From Aselliscus stoliczkanus (Eukaryota > Chordata > Mammalia > Chiroptera > Hipposideridae): DNA of 64,000 nt. A model generated the notes under the pieces. It searched no databases. It was not told where the DNA came from and worked only from the letters and a program-made list of their open reading frames with translations. Below are positions 49,401 to 62,345 of this stretch, piece after piece (position 1 is the first letter of the stretch; the number at the start of each line of letters is the position of its first letter). The position numbers were made by a program, and so were the translations under genes. Location of the stretch: positions 2,699,501 to 2,763,500 of the forward strand of contig CM066736.1 in NCBI GenBank assembly GCA_033961575.1, in the 5' to 3' direction.

Positions 49401-50784
49401 TAAATCTCAATATGGCTAAAATAGCTTTTCATTGAGTGAATGTGACCTTCAGCCTCTCCGCCATGGGCTTCGCAGCCACCCTGGTGGGGAGTCCTGGAGG
49501 CGCCCGCCTTGTAGCCGGGGGACCCACCTCAGCCTGGGCCTCCTCACGCTCTGGTCGCCGCTCCCCTGCTGGGCGGGCAGGAGCACTGTCCTCGCTGGTT
49601 CCCATGGTCACATGAGGCCACATGGCTGGTTCTGTCCTCACTTCTGGCCAGAGCACCCCACTTCAGGGAGCAGAGTGACCAGCACCCCCCCTCGGATCCG
49701 GGTCAGACGTTGCATGGACAGAGCAGAGGGGACAATGTGCACCGTTTGTGTAAAAACACGGCCAGAAATCTCACATGTTTGTGCTGGAAGAGGCACAGAC
49801 CATCTCAGGGGTCAGTAAGAAAACGAGTAATGACTTAGTGTGGCCGAGGGTTGGGGTGGCAGCGACCGAAGCGCTATTACATTCTTTTCTATGCTTTGAG
49901 TACTGAAGCCTGGGAATGTATTATTTTTATTCAAAACCTGACTTTCTATTATACAAATTCACCAGCTCCACTCTCAGACAAATACACAGACCCATGAAAA
50001 CTCACCCCCAGATCTTGACTCCAGGAGCCTTAACAGAGTTCACAAATCTGAAAGCCCTTCCCGGGTGCATGTCGCTGGCACGTACCATATTTTTTCTTCA
50101 GTCACCCAGACCAGGTGACTCCCTTGGGGACTCTATCTTAGGGAGATTTACATAGAAATGGAGTTCATAAGTCATTCTGCATTAATAAGTGTTTTTTGAA
50201 AGGTGATAATTGAAAGAAACCAAAAGAAGGATGACTTCTAAAAATTGTGTTTGGGGAGTTAGTTTGAAATGATTTTTGAGTCATTATTTTCTGGAACGGT
50301 TTGAGATATTGTCAGACAGATGTAGGCGAAGAAAAAGATAATTATAGCCTTGTTTTAGCTGTGTCTGGGCTTGGTCAAGATGACGCTGATAAAATCAAAT
50401 AAACTGGAAGCGAGGGTGAGTCGTTAGTGTGAGAAATAGTCATGGGCTTGGCAGCTGAGGAAGCGGCCCTGCTCAAAGTGTGTGTTCATTATCAAGATTC
50501 ATTGTTTTCAGCTCTGGGAAGGTGTTGGCAAAGCAAAAATAAGGTCATTCATACTAGTCTGCGAGGTAAATTTTGCTTTAGAAAAAAGAGAAAGGAAAGA
50601 AAAGAAAGAAAACGGAGGAGGAAGAAAATACAAGATTATTCTCCTGTGGTTGGAAAGTAGGACAATGGGTTGGACTAGTTGTGAGATAAAAAGTCAGATG
50701 GGAAATTTCTTAGAGCATTGAGGCTGGAAGAAATCTATTTGATATGAAAATAACGACAGGCTCTGTCAAACAAGACAGATGTGG
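49401..50784. other. noncoding, nothing firmly recognised
   Basis: GC-rich near 49440-49700 with overlapping frames. A/G-rich run at 50583-50632. No exon or transposon recognised. Confidence 0.35.
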
Positions 50785-51990
50785 TAATGCGAGCTTTCGA
50801 TTCAAATAACATTTCACATTACAGAAAGGTAATGGAAAATAATATACAAACATCTATGTACCCAGCGCCTGGATTTGCCCACTCTTAATATTTTGATATA
50901 GTTCCTCTGATATTTTATAAGAAAACATTTCAGACTAATTGGAAGCCTTTCCTTCCTGATTTCATTTTCTCTTCTCCAAGGGAGTCATATAATCCCCACG
51001 GGTGTTTCTGTAGTTTGCTACATAGGTGTGGATCTACGAACTCTATGCAAAATTGTTACATGCATTTTTTAACATTTTTATAAAAAGTATTTACCATGCT
51101 TATCATCTATAACGTGCCCTTCTCCCCTTATTCTTATGTTTCAAGATTAATTTAGTAATGAAATATATAACTGTGATTAATAAATTTTAACTGCTATGTG
51201 GTATTTATTTTGTATGAATAGACCACATTTTATTAAACCATTTTCTAGTTGATGGACATTTAGGTTGATTCCAATATTTTGCGCTTACATCTCTTACATA
51301 TAATGTTGCCACAAATATTCTTATACATATCTCTTTATACAGATGTATAAGAATGTCTCTCTCACACACACACATGTATACACTTAAAAAAATCACTCAT
51401 TTGCAGAGAAGTACATCTTCAACTTTATACATTGTCAAATTGTTCTCTATTATAAATCGTACCAATTTACATTCCCATCAACGATGTGTGAGTGTCCATT
51501 TCTTTATATTTTCTCCACATAGTTGGTGTGGTCAGATTTTCACATTGTTTGCCAATATTTGGGGTATTAAATTGTATCTTGTGATTTAGCTTAGAGTTCA
51601 CTGATCACTAACAAATTTGAGCGTCTTTGAATATGTTTGATGGACATTTGAATTCCCTCTCCTGTGAATTACAGATTTATGTACTTGGACCCCGGTTTCT
51701 TGAGATGATGACTTTTTCTCTACTGTGTGTCTTTGAACATCCATGGGAAATTAATTTTAGTTATGGATACGTAGATATCTGAACTCTCGATTCAAAACAG
51801 TGTTCATTGCTACAGCTTTGCAATCAGTCTTCCAATCAGGTGGTGATTGTCCTCCAAGATTGTTTGTTTTCAATGTTGATTTGGCCTTTCCGTATGGAGT
51901 TTAAAATCACCTTGTCAATGTCTACAAAAAGTCCCTCTTCATTCTCTCCAATTCTTTTATATTACAGTTTTATTATTTAAAATCATATCT
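50785..51990 (-). mobile_element. old L1 fragment
   Basis: Antisense words: atacaaacatctatgtaccc, cagcgcctggatttgcccac, taaaccattttctagttgat, ggacatttaggttgattcca and gtaccaatttacattcccat. Diverged, many stops. Confidence 0.75.
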
Positions 51991-52799
51991 TATGTTTTTT
52001 AATTCAAACTTTAAACATGATTTCACTTTTTTAAAACAATGTTTTGTGGCAGCTGCAGTCCCCATACCACATGGCTTTTAAGCCACACACTTCTGTAGGC
52101 ATTCAGGCTTCTGGGCCAGCCTCTTGATCCATTCCATTTGCCATCTTGAGACTTGTCCTCTGTCATCTGCAAGTCCATTTCCTTCCTTCCTGACCCCGTT
52201 CATCCAGAGGATACACCGTGCAAATGACCAGTGATGACCATCTCTGTGGGATGAGATTATAGCCATGCCTTCTATGAGTGCTGCTGATGCAGTCTCCACA
52301 CCACAGACCACTGGACTTCTAACGTGCCCAGTGGGATCCAATCACCCACAGCTAATAGCGCAGCACACTGATGCCAGTGGACACATTTGGCACATCTGTT
52401 ACTGCTGTGTTTCCTAGTGTATAATAAAAATACCGGAATGCAAAGGATTGATGGCAGAATGCCTGCTCAAGTCAGCTGAGTGGAAAAGGAGAAGGAAAAA
52501 CCCATTAAGATGTTGGGGCCAGTTGGCTCACGTCCACTGGGGAAACCTCTGCCGGTGTGTAATTTCTGGAAGCAAGCTCATGAAGGAACTGGCGGCTGTC
52601 AGTCCGAGCAGCAGAGTGGCAGAGTGCTGGTGTTCCTATTGCAGGGATGTGACACGACAGGCTTTAAGGCTCCGTCAATACCGTTAATATTTATGACCTC
52701 GCTCGTGGGCACGTCCCTCAGACGCCTGCTCGGGGATCGTTGTGTTGGGGGGATGAGCCCTGAATGACAAAACTGAGAGTGACTGACTGTGTGAAGGGT
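51991..52799. other. noncoding, nothing firmly recognised
   Basis: 52030-52430 has the look of a worn LTR but I cannot name it. No coding frame of note. Confidence 0.3.
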
Positions 52800-53230
52800 T
52801 TAGGCCTCTGTTTCTCACGCCCTGAAAGCGGTCGCATCGTCGGAGGCCGTCTTCCGAGGACATCACCCGTGTGAACGCGGAGCCCTGTTCCTGTGACGGG
52901 ACCGGGGAGGCGGAGGCGCCGCGGCCTGAGCCGCCTTTGCCCAGAACCACGGGCGGCCGTGCCCGGGGCGCCCACGAGGCGGCCCTCCCGTCTGGCTGCG
53001 GCCACGCTTCCCCGCGCTGCCCGCCCACCCCGGGGCGCCCTGAGCACCCCCATCCCCACCCCCACCTGCTAACGGGCTGCCCCTCAAGCCCTTTGCACCC
53101 GGGATTCCAGATCCCCCAAGTGTGAGAAGTGGGGGCTCCCTCCAGCGCCTGGTGGCTTGGACGCTGACGCCTCCCTCAGCCCACCCCGCCCTCCTGGGCC
53201 CAGTGGGCGCCTGCAGCGCGCTTTTTCTTG
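52800..53230. promoter_or_regulatory. small CpG-rich island
   Basis: About 400 bp dense in CpG (core 52870-53060), with GGCGG and CCGCC words. Frames of 74-115 codons on both strands are compositional. It may be a small promoter or enhancer island; no transcript is visible. Confidence 0.6.
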
Positions 53231-55386
53231 AAAAGCTTTGTTTTTATTGAAAACAAAACATATTCTTTATAAAAATGTTAACCCTAAGAGAAAAGCCCAA
53301 ATGCCAGCACTCCCCGGTATGCAGACGAGTTCCGTTAGACAACTCTCTCTCCAGGTCTCCTACATCCACGGACACACAGATGAGTGGCTGGCAGGCTGGC
53401 TGGCTGAATGCATAACAGATGGATATCGTATACCAATGAAATCCTAGGAAATGAAGCCGTATTTTATTTATGAAAGCATTAAAATTTCTTTTGATTTATG
53501 AATAAAGGAAGACAAAGACTCCATAACAGAGTTGTTATATTTTGGAAAACAAATGAACATTAGCTGACAAGAGATTTTGATTTTTAAAGTACCCATGTAA
53601 GGTTAGGAAATACAAAGCTTGCATAAAAAGCATATCAAGGTTTGGAACAAGTACGAGTATACTGTTATTACTACAGTAAGTCCTCACTTGTCATCAATAG
53701 GTTCTTGGAACTGGGATGAAATGACATATAATGAAGCCAATTTCCCCACAGGTTCATTGATATAAACTAGAGGTAAATCCCTAGGCATCTCAGCAACATT
53801 ATAAGGAAACAATGTTATTTGAGCACCTGCTGTATTCCTATAGCTGCTACTCCTGCCTTTGTTTCTTTTGTGACACAATTTTAGACGATGAGATTGACTC
53901 ATGTATTTGAAAGTAGAAGAAATGGCACTCTGAGATTTCTTCCCACTCCCCGTTTGGGTATTTATCGCATCTGTAATTTTTACATCGTCCCAGTCCATAA
54001 TGGTGATAACCTCTCACGGAGCCTAAATCCTGCATTCCTTTATTGCTAAACCTCTGACTTGTTTGCTTCATCAGTTACCCCCGCACCATCTGCTTCTTTC
54101 CATCCTCAGAGATGATCGATGTCTTTTATCTGCTGATAGCCTGTTTTCATCGTTGATGTGGGATTACAACATGTTTATTCCTTTTTCCTCATTTTAACGT
54201 GATCTAGAGGCTAAGACAAACCCAAGGGTTCATCCACCATAATCCTGACAAGCTTTTGAAATATTGAAGTGCTGTTTGGATTGAAGGGGTAGGCTGTCGG
54301 TCTCCTTCCACACGCCTGCTGAGGGCCTGAGTGCCAGGCTCCAGGTAGAAGCAAGGATGACAGGGGGACTCAGTTCTCGGCCTTGGTGACATCAGCAAGG
54401 GCTTTGCACCCAGAAACAGAATTCTCTGAGGTTCGGGTGAAATTCCTTTCATGAAGGAACATATCTCCTATCCCACGATTAAAGACCAAGCTAAACACGG
54501 GCATCCTTGGGTACAGCGACAGGGCCTTTATTATTTAGATTCAGCTGGAGGAGGCCGCCTGTGCTCTGTCTCCACGTGTCAGGCTGGCCCTGACCTTACT
54601 GTTCCTCTGACCTGCCAAGAAGGGGGGAAACAGGTATTCAAGTGCATCGTCCCGTGAGGTGGGCTGACTCTGCACACGTCCCCCATGGTGGCCTCTGCTG
54701 CGCTCAGGACACTTACACTGAACTGCTGTTGACTGGGGGCGCCAAGGACAATGCCATCAACCTGGAAAGCGACAGGGACACTTGGTAGGAAGCACAGCAG
54801 GCTGCCCAGGTCCTGCTGGCTGTGCGGGATTCTTGTCTTTCGTATCATAAGGCTCCTGAGGACAGGACAACGGTCACGTTTATAAAACTCCCATCATGCC
54901 CATGTGGACGGGGCTGCCATGCCACAGGCCAAGGGGCTGAAATCAGGTTTGTCCAGGAACCAGGGTCACACGTTGATGAGTGATGGGGTGAGTATATGGG
55001 AAAAGAGGGCATGATGGAGCCCAGGGACCAGGGGCGCCACCACACAGCCCCACTCTGCTGTTTCCAGGGGCAGGGGAGCCTACAATTGTCATGACAGGCC
55101 AGAAATTTTAAGATGAAAATTTTTTCCAATTTTTAACTGTTATCTCAAAATGTTTAAAGGATGCAAAGCATGGCCAATGTTTTCAGGCAGGTGGGTGGCC
55201 GTGAATGGTGCCTTACTCAGGGCAGGGACTGTGTCCACATTGTCATTGTGTCGCCCCCAGAGCCCAGTGTGAGGGACCAGTGAGGACTGTACTTAGGAGC
55301 CCCGTGGGTCGCTGGCAGTGCTTCTGCAGCACTGGTAACCATGATGCGTGGCCTGCGTGTTAGTTATAAAACCCTGCAGCCGGAGC
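53231..55386. other. noncoding, nothing firmly recognised
   Basis: No exon or repeat recognised with confidence. Confidence 0.3.
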
Positions 55387-55436
55387 CTTGGTGCAGATAC
55401 TGAAGCCCCCCGCTTGGTGCAGATACTGAAGCCCCA
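55387..55436. repeat. short tandem duplication (26-bp period)
   Basis: The words cttggtgcagatactgaag and gcccc occur twice, 26 bp apart, with no difference. Confidence 0.95.
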
Positions 55437-55494
55437 ATTGGTCATCTGTCCAGCCGACTGCATACCCTTTTATTACAGTGTATACGGTAACACA

Positions 55495-55735
55495 CGACTG
55501 CTGCCAGGAAGCCTGGGTTCAAATCCCCCTCTACCACTTGCTAACTAGCTCCCTAACCCTGGGCCATCCACTTAATTCTGGCATGTCAGTTTTCTCAGCT
55601 ATAAAACCGAATCAGGGTGGTACCCACCTTGCATGTTGGCTGTGAGGGTTATATAAGTTCATTAAATATAAAGTGTTTAAAACGTCTGATGCGTAGTGAA
55701 CACTCCACGTGTTATGTAACCCTCGTCACCACCAT
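55495..55735 (+). mobile_element. MIR SINE
   Basis: gcctgggttcaaatccccct, cttgctaactagctccctaa, gttggctgtgagggttatat and taaagtgtttaaaacgtctg follow MIR from the tRNA-like head to the 3' end. Confidence 0.8.
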
Positions 55736-55874
55736 CATCCAAAGGCAGGTCACGTTAAAGAAAGGAATTGTTTGAAATTAACCAAATCATACCATGGATA
55801 AAATCATAAATCTAGTCCTCAAAATTCTCAAATTGCCATCTTATTGATCATGAACGTTTAGGTTTCACATGACA

Positions 55875-56240
55875 GAAAAAAAAATTCCAAGTAAACTGAT
55901 TTAAGATGTAAAAGGAATTGCTTATCTCACGTAGGTGTCTAAAGCAAGGTCAGGTCAGTCTTGGGATCCAGGTGCCCAATGACTTCATTCTCAGGCAGGC
56001 TTTGCCTTCCCCCTTTTTGTTTTATACTTCATTCATTCTCTCCTTCATTCATTCACACACTCATACAATACATGAAATTTGCAAATGTGAGGAAGTCAGA
56101 GAGTATATGGAGCATAGGATCCAGAGAGTGAAGGGCAGGCCCTCGGGACCCTTCTGGTGTGGGTTAGTGGGCAGAGGGAGACCTTTACCTATCTCGTGGT
56201 TTAGCACAGGTGAGGTTAGCTTTAGCATCTGTGAGGAAGG
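55875..56240 (+). repeat. old interspersed repeat, family unresolved
   Basis: aagtaaactgatttaagatg, gaattgcttatctcacgtag, gacttcattctcaggcaggc are repeat-like. The type resembles the one split at 36815/37015. Confidence 0.4.
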
Positions 56241-56605
56241 CCATGGCATTTATGCTGAGTTTCTTTAGGGCTGTCACTTCTCCTACAACCCGCCCACCAC
56301 GCCCCCGCTACAGAAAAGTACGAATTTAACACATATGTTCAGGAAAAACAGTTCTGTAGGAGTGGCTCTAAAAAAAAAATGCTTTACATTTTTAACCCCT
56401 TCACCGAGTTTTCCAGATCCCAAGTGGGACCTGTCTGCCTTGGAGGAATATTCAAGAAGGAAGAATACCTTGTCTGCCTTCAAGCTGCTGGAGGGATGGT
56501 ACTTGCATGAAACTAACATTTCCTACTAATGAAGTACATAGATATCAGTGTGGACATGTGGCTATTGATAACGATAAAATAAACTGGTATGTCTCTAGAA
56601 AGCTT
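56241..56605. other. noncoding, nothing recognised
   Basis: No exon or repeat recognised. Confidence 0.4.
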
Positions 56606-56879
56606 AAGAAATAGGTGACAAAGGGCCGGCCGAGTGGCTCAGTTGGTTAAGAGCTTGCTCAAAAGTGTGAGCTGAGCTCTGAGCAACAGCAGTTCGATGC
56701 CCAGCCCGAGCTGAGCTGCTGTTGAGCTGCAGGATGGCTCAGCTAAAAAAAAAAAAGAGTGCGAGCTGAGCTCTGAGCAACAGCAGTTCGATGCCCAGCC
56801 TGAGCTGAGCTGCCTCTGAGCTGCCAACAGGTGGCAGGATGGCTCAGCTAAAAAAAAAAAAAAAAGAAATAGGTGACAA
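56606..56879 (+). mobile_element. tRNA-derived SINE (long type), partly dimeric, with target duplications
   Basis: The 16-base word aagaaataggtgacaa flanks the element (56606-56621 and 56864-56879). The head gggccggccgagtggctcag and ttggttaagag carries the A-box. The B-box-like agttcgatgcc and the 3' part ggatggctcagct plus A-run occur twice (A-runs near 56746-56757 and 56850-56863). The second unit lacks the head, so the copy is a partial dimer in one insertion. Confidence 0.92.
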
Positions 56880-57384
56880 TTATGACTGACTTTTGGCACT
56901 CTTGAGTTTTTCTTTTCTTTTTCCTTCTTTCATGTCATTTTCAAAAGATGTTTATATTTTAAAAAAAGATTCCCATGACAACACTTACATTAAAAATATT
57001 CTATAAAAGCAACACAAACCAACTCACCAAACACAAGACTTTTTTCTCAGTGTTTCTAGGACCGCAGGTGGCATAGAGTGACCTGACCCAGGCCTCCCTG
57101 GCACCACTTCTGCTCCTGAGAACCCAGTGGCTTATTGTTTGCTGGCCTGGGACCTTCCAGGCCACCTGAGATGACAACTGCTGCTGTGTGGACTCCAGGA
57201 ATGTGCATGTCACTGGGATAGGAAAGAGGGAGATAGAGCAACATTGACTGATTTCATCCCTGGCTATTGTACGGACAAAGGAAAAGGGCAGCAGAGATGA
57301 GATCTCTGGTCTGGGTGTCTTGGCCATTTTGGGCAGGGGAGGTGACAGAGGAGTTATGTCAGAAAGACAGCAGATGGCAAGGCA
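56880..57384. other. noncoding, nothing recognised
   Basis: A 108-codon minus frame (57327-57001) has no known domain. Confidence 0.35.
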
Positions 57385-57550
57385 CTAAAGCACAATGACT
57401 AAGAACATTGGCACCTGAAGTCAGGCTGACTTGGGTTCAAATCTTGCTTTGCCTCTTTCAGGCTGTATGACCTCGGGCAAGTTGCTGAACATCCCTGAAC
57501 TTCAGTGTCCTCATTGGCCAAAGGGGGCTCCCCAGAGGTAATGAGAGAGT
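57385..57550 (+). mobile_element. MIR SINE
   Basis: gtcaggctgacttgggttca, aatcttgctttgcctctttc, tgacctcgggcaagttgctg, then cttcagtgtcctcattggcc: MIR order. Confidence 0.8.
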
Positions 57551-58389
57551 TTGGCCCCAGAAGCCATGCTCAGCCTAACTCTAGTTCTCCACTCTGTCCC
57601 CACCCTACCTGTCCCCTCTAACCAGGCCTGCTGAACACATTTGCATGTGTGGTTGTTGTTGACATTAGAATTCTTATCCCTGTCTCAACCAGCTCTCTAC
57701 TTTAATAGCTGCAAGTACACAGATGGTATCTGACCTGGTTGGCAACATTGGAGATCATCTAATCAAGCACAACATCCAAGGGAAACTGAGGCTTGGGGGT
57801 GGCTTTTCCCAGGTCATTTATTGTTTTCCAGATTCAGAGAGAACGTTTTAGGATGCCCGGCCAGGCAGGGACTGAACTGACCTAAAACCCCACATGTGGT
57901 AAGTTTCCTGAGATGGGCAATTACCATGTGAAGAGTCACCTGTGAAGATGACCGTGGCCTCTGTTAGGTTGTCACTGATTTCCGTGGTGCAGCTGCTGGA
58001 TGCCACTATCCCAGGAGGACAAATGGACCTTCATTAGCATCAGATCAGCAAGTGCATCTCGAGTAATTAGCTGCTAGATGGCCATGTGGATAGCGGCCAT
58101 CGCTCTCCGGCACACCCCTCCTACTCCCAGCTGATGCAGCGTTTTGCTCTGTCTGTGAGTGATCACACTCAGGGATTGTGAAGTGAGTTCCAGTTCAGAG
58201 GGCACCAACTGTAACTCTGAGAACAAGCATCCAACACAGTGAAAATTCCTGTTCATGAACTCTTCCAGAAGCATTTGGTTTTGGAAATCTCATTTGTAAA
58301 GGGTTCGCTAAGCTTTCAATAATTCCAGGGTTTGGAAGGTCCTTCAAGTCCTATTCTTTGCGTTGACAGAAGTTTCCCACCAGTCTTCC
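57551..58389. other. noncoding, nothing firmly recognised
   Basis: A MIR-like word (gggaaactgaggcttggg) occurs near 57780. Otherwise nothing. Confidence 0.35.
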
Positions 58390-58860
58390 CCATCTCAGCA
58401 AATGGCACCATCATCCTCCGCTTGGTCAGAATAAAAATCCAGGAGTCATTGTGGTGCTTCTCCACTTTTAACAGCCACATTCAGTCCATCAGCAAGTCAC
58501 CATGACTCGCCTCCAAAATATCTCGAGTCCAGCCCTTTCACATCATCCGCTGCCAACACCCGGGCCCAAAGGCATCACCATTCGCCAGCCTGCCGGAGTC
58601 ATGGCCTCCTGCCTACTCTATCCACCGAGCTTTGGAACCCCCTAACAGCACTTAGCACTCTCCCAGATCATCTCCTTACATGTATTTGTTTGCTAACTTG
58701 TTCGTATCTCTTTCTCTCCTCATGGGAATGAATGTCAGGTCCATAAGGGCAGCTCACGTTCGTCTTTATACTTCTGTTTCCTCCCTACATAGAAGATAAT
58801 GTCACATCTGGTGGGTGTTCAATATTTGTTGCATAAATAGCAGCAGAAAGACTGAGGGAA
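58390..58860 (+). mobile_element. L2 fragment
   Basis: tccatcagcaagtcaccatg, tgtatttgtttgctaacttg, gtccataagggcagctcacg and gtgggtgttcaatatttgtt follow the L2 3' end. No intact frame. Confidence 0.7.
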
Positions 58861-61129
58861 TGACAACTTGGCTTTCTAAATGGATAGTCTTTTGAGGAGT
58901 GTTTCTTCAGCCTATCTCCTTTCTCCCTCATTCCACTGCTTGTCTTCTTTCCTTTCCTTTCTTTTTCCCTCCTCTTTATAGGTACCTCTCTCCATCTCTC
59001 CTATGGCTGTTCTTTTTGGGTTACTCAGTTGGTGGTAGAAGAACAAGGTCAACCTACCCCCTGAAAAGACACATGTGGGACTTAGATGCCCAGCGTGTGT
59101 GAAGGGGCATTGATTGTACCATCGTCTAAGTAAGCATGTGATCATTAACTTAGCCAATGCCCAGGAGATAGCTGTTGAATACGTAAGTGCAAAACATGAA
59201 TGGGCTCATTAGACAAAGGAAAGGAGACATGGGGAGCGTATTCAAGGTCAGTGGGGACAGGGGGAAATAGGGATGTATGGTCAAGGGTAAGACAGAGTGG
59301 GGAAGGTTACATTGGACACTGTAGGCCATACTCCAGGCTCTTTGCTTTTCATAAAGGCTTGATCTCTGTGTGAGATGAGGTTTGAGAAGAGCAAGGTCTG
59401 AGAGGCCTTCTGATGGGGTCATGCTGACCACCATATTGAGCGAAGACTGAAGGGGAATAGGGCAAACCCAGGACTCCTTAGCCGTGTGCTGCCGTCATTG
59501 AGCCAAGAGCTGCTTAAACCAAGGATCTGGATCTGGAAGTAGAGGTGGGAGGAGTGGTCAAATTCTGGACACGTTAAGGTAGATCTGAGATTTGCTGATG
59601 AATTTCATATGGAGTATGAGAGAATGGTGACGGCAAGATTTTTAGCTTGGAAACAGAAAGGCGAGCTAGCAACTAATTGAGACTGGAAAGCTTTCAGAGG
59701 GTTTTTGGTGAGCCTGGAAAGAAGATCATTGATAGCTGGGATCAGGAAACTATGACTTTGAGCCCATAGGTCTGGATTGGAACACACCTATGTCTATCTA
59801 TTTGTTTATTATCTATGGCTGCTTTTGAACTACCACAGCAGAATGGAATCAAACCATCCAAGCCCAACATACTTACCTCTAGCCTATAGTACTGAATTGT
59901 AATGATTTATGAACTAAGTGATTTAAAATAAAAACCAGTGACTTTTATAAAATTCCAAAGCACACTACATGTGAAAATTTAGAAATAATGTTGGATATGG
60001 CATTTTGAGAGCCTATTTTCTATGCAAAATTCAAACCTTGTGTGTCTACATCTGAGTCCTTCAATAGGTATGACCAGAATCCAGTTTGTAACTCTAATGT
60101 TGCCAAGAGGAGAAATGGTCCCTTTTGGTCTCTATCACCCCTGGATTTCTCTATGAGAAAAAGGAACCTTTCAGCTTTCTCTTTAGTTCCTTGTAATAAG
60201 GTCTCCTGTCACTTTGCATTCTGTATCAATATCCACACTCATTAAAAACCCCATCTGATAAGATAACCTGTGTAATTTTCTTCTCAGGTGAAATGGGGAA
60301 AAGATAATGATCACAATATTAGATAAGGTGTAGGAGCCTCTGACCTCTGGGTGAAAATGCAGGTAAGTTATGAGTGCAGCTTATGTTTGTCTCGTCCCTA
60401 AAGGGTGACGGGATGTTTTCTCAGCCAAGACGGGGAGATGGGACCTCTGGGCTGAGGTTTTGCTGAGGGTGGCGGTGAAGCTGCCCTTTGCCTGGCCACT
60501 CCACAGCGGGGCATGATCTGGAGCTAGAGTCTAGACAGACAGGATCGTGGAGCCCCAGGCAGCTCTCATTTGATGGCATCTCATTGGAGGTAAATGAATG
60601 TTAGGATTCGGGTAAGGAATTAGAAAACGGGTGATGGCTTATTTTGCAATTTGTTGTAAAAATGGAAAATACATTAATTTCTTCAATACAGTTGGAGAAT
60701 TGATACATGAGAAAGACCAAAATTTCTCTAAAAAGTGGAGAAGTTCAAAGAGGTTTTCTTTTTTCTTTTTCTTTTTTTTTTTTGTGTGTGTGTTTCTCTA
60801 GCAAGATAACAGTCAGTCTTGAGAAATAAGCCCATTCACATGCTTAGACTCAGGGAAAGAGGTGATGAAGTTGGATTTAATATCGTACAGCTGTGAAGAC
60901 AAAAATCGATTTATATTTAACACTTTCAGATCTACTTGTTTCTTGAACTTTTCATAAGTGCTAGGGCAGCACATTATAGAGTTACTTTGGATTATAATAA
61001 TTTAGCAAAGCATTCGCTTTATATATTCATCTTAATAGGTATATGTCTCTTAAGAAGAGATAGTGAATGATTCATCAAACCGAAGAAAGTACACATATTA
61101 CAATATGTCATATAACTTATGCTCACGAT
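58861..61129. other. noncoding, nothing firmly recognised
   Basis: T-rich run at about 60755-60785 followed by a short TG run. A fragment near 59800-59870 (ttatctatggctgcttttga) may be a hAT relic. No exon seen. Confidence 0.3.
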
Positions 61130-61440
61130 GTGTAAAGACCTGTCTCTGTTTCTTCGTTCTGTTTCTCTGAGTACTTCTGTCTGTCTTTCCATCTGCCATT
61201 CTCAGTCTGGCTGCCCTTCTGTGGCTGTCACCAGTTCTAGGCCTTTCTGTTTACTTTGCACTACATGTATCTCCTTGAGTCTTTCCTCAGCTTGTCACAC
61301 TACCATCCTCTCTGCTTCTCTGTGTCTCTTTCTGACTTCATTTCAGCTTACATGTTCTCTTTATCTCTTTCTACCAATATTCTCTCTCCGTCTCCCTGTA
61401 TTTTCTGTCCTTGTCTTCCTCTACTCCTGGTTCTGCTTTA
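61130..61440. repeat. degenerate pyrimidine-rich (CTGTCTCT-like) block
   Basis: About 300 bp rich in ctgtctctg, tttctctg and ctgcttctc words on the plus strand. A similar block occurs at 61990-62345. Confidence 0.5.
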
Positions 61441-61989
61441 CCTCCATGTCCATCCATCAGCGGATAAGACCTTATAGGGATCAGGAATCAGCTGGAGCCT
61501 CCAGCCTGGGCTCTCACTGGTCACTGCAGTCACCAAGCCACCAGCCAGTTCACAGTGAAAAATGTACAGAAGGGTTTATTTATATTTAAATAAAGTCATG
61601 TTTGTAGACTTGAGTTTCAATGGTTCTATGCTCTTCCTCTAGAGCAGTTTTCTCAATGGTACCATCTAATCAGGTTTGGTTTTAATTGAGCAGCTGTCTG
61701 CTTGATGGTTTGGTGGCAATCTCAACTTCAAGCTTTATTACGTTTTAATTTAGCCCAAGTTGGAAAAGGAGATTTATTTCAGACAACAGAATAACCGTTG
61801 AAACTAAGCAGAGCTTTGCCGAAATGGTAATAGCAAAGAACAAGAAAGGAATTAGAGAAAATCCTCATATAATTATTATTTGTTGTTAAGAGCTAAGATG
61901 TGGCAATAAGCCAAGCCCCTTGCCTTTCACCCCTCCCTGAGTCAAGAGACGCGGAGGGCACAGGAGTCAGTGTGCACAGACCAAATTTT
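61441..61989. other. noncoding, nothing recognised
   Basis: AT-rich centre, no exon or repeat recognised. Confidence 0.4.
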
Positions 61990-62345
61990 AATCTCCTTTT
62001 CTCTCCGACTTTATATGTATTTGTCTCCATAACCATCTTTATCTTTCTACGTCTCTGAGCTTCATTGTTCTGTCTTTTTATATGTCTCTATGTCACTCTT
62101 TTTCTAGCTGTCTAACTTGGTTTACAAACATGTATGACAATTACACCTCAATGAACCTATTAAAAATAAAATTTAAAAATGCAAAACCAAACTGTTTCCT
62201 TTCCCATCTGTCTGGCTCCTTCTCGGTTGGGTCTGTCTCTGTCCCATTAAGCGAGTGTGTTCTCTTTCTCTCTGCAATTCCAGCCCGATGCCACCCAGTC
62301 CATTCTAACTGTGTCCCTGTCCACCCCGTCACCGTGACTCTCTCC
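61990..62345. repeat. second degenerate pyrimidine-rich block
   Basis: tctctccgac, gtctctgagc and gtctgtctctgtccc words. An A-rich L1-like 3' end (aattacacctcaatgaacct, then ttaaaaataaaat) sits inside at 62130-62180. Confidence 0.5.

Noticed and set aside
54711..54757. Micro-exon look on the minus strand (pyrimidine tract, cag, about 45 bp, then gtaagt)
   Set aside because: Good splice-site match but the peptide is not recognisable as TMEM132 or any other family, and such matches occur by chance.
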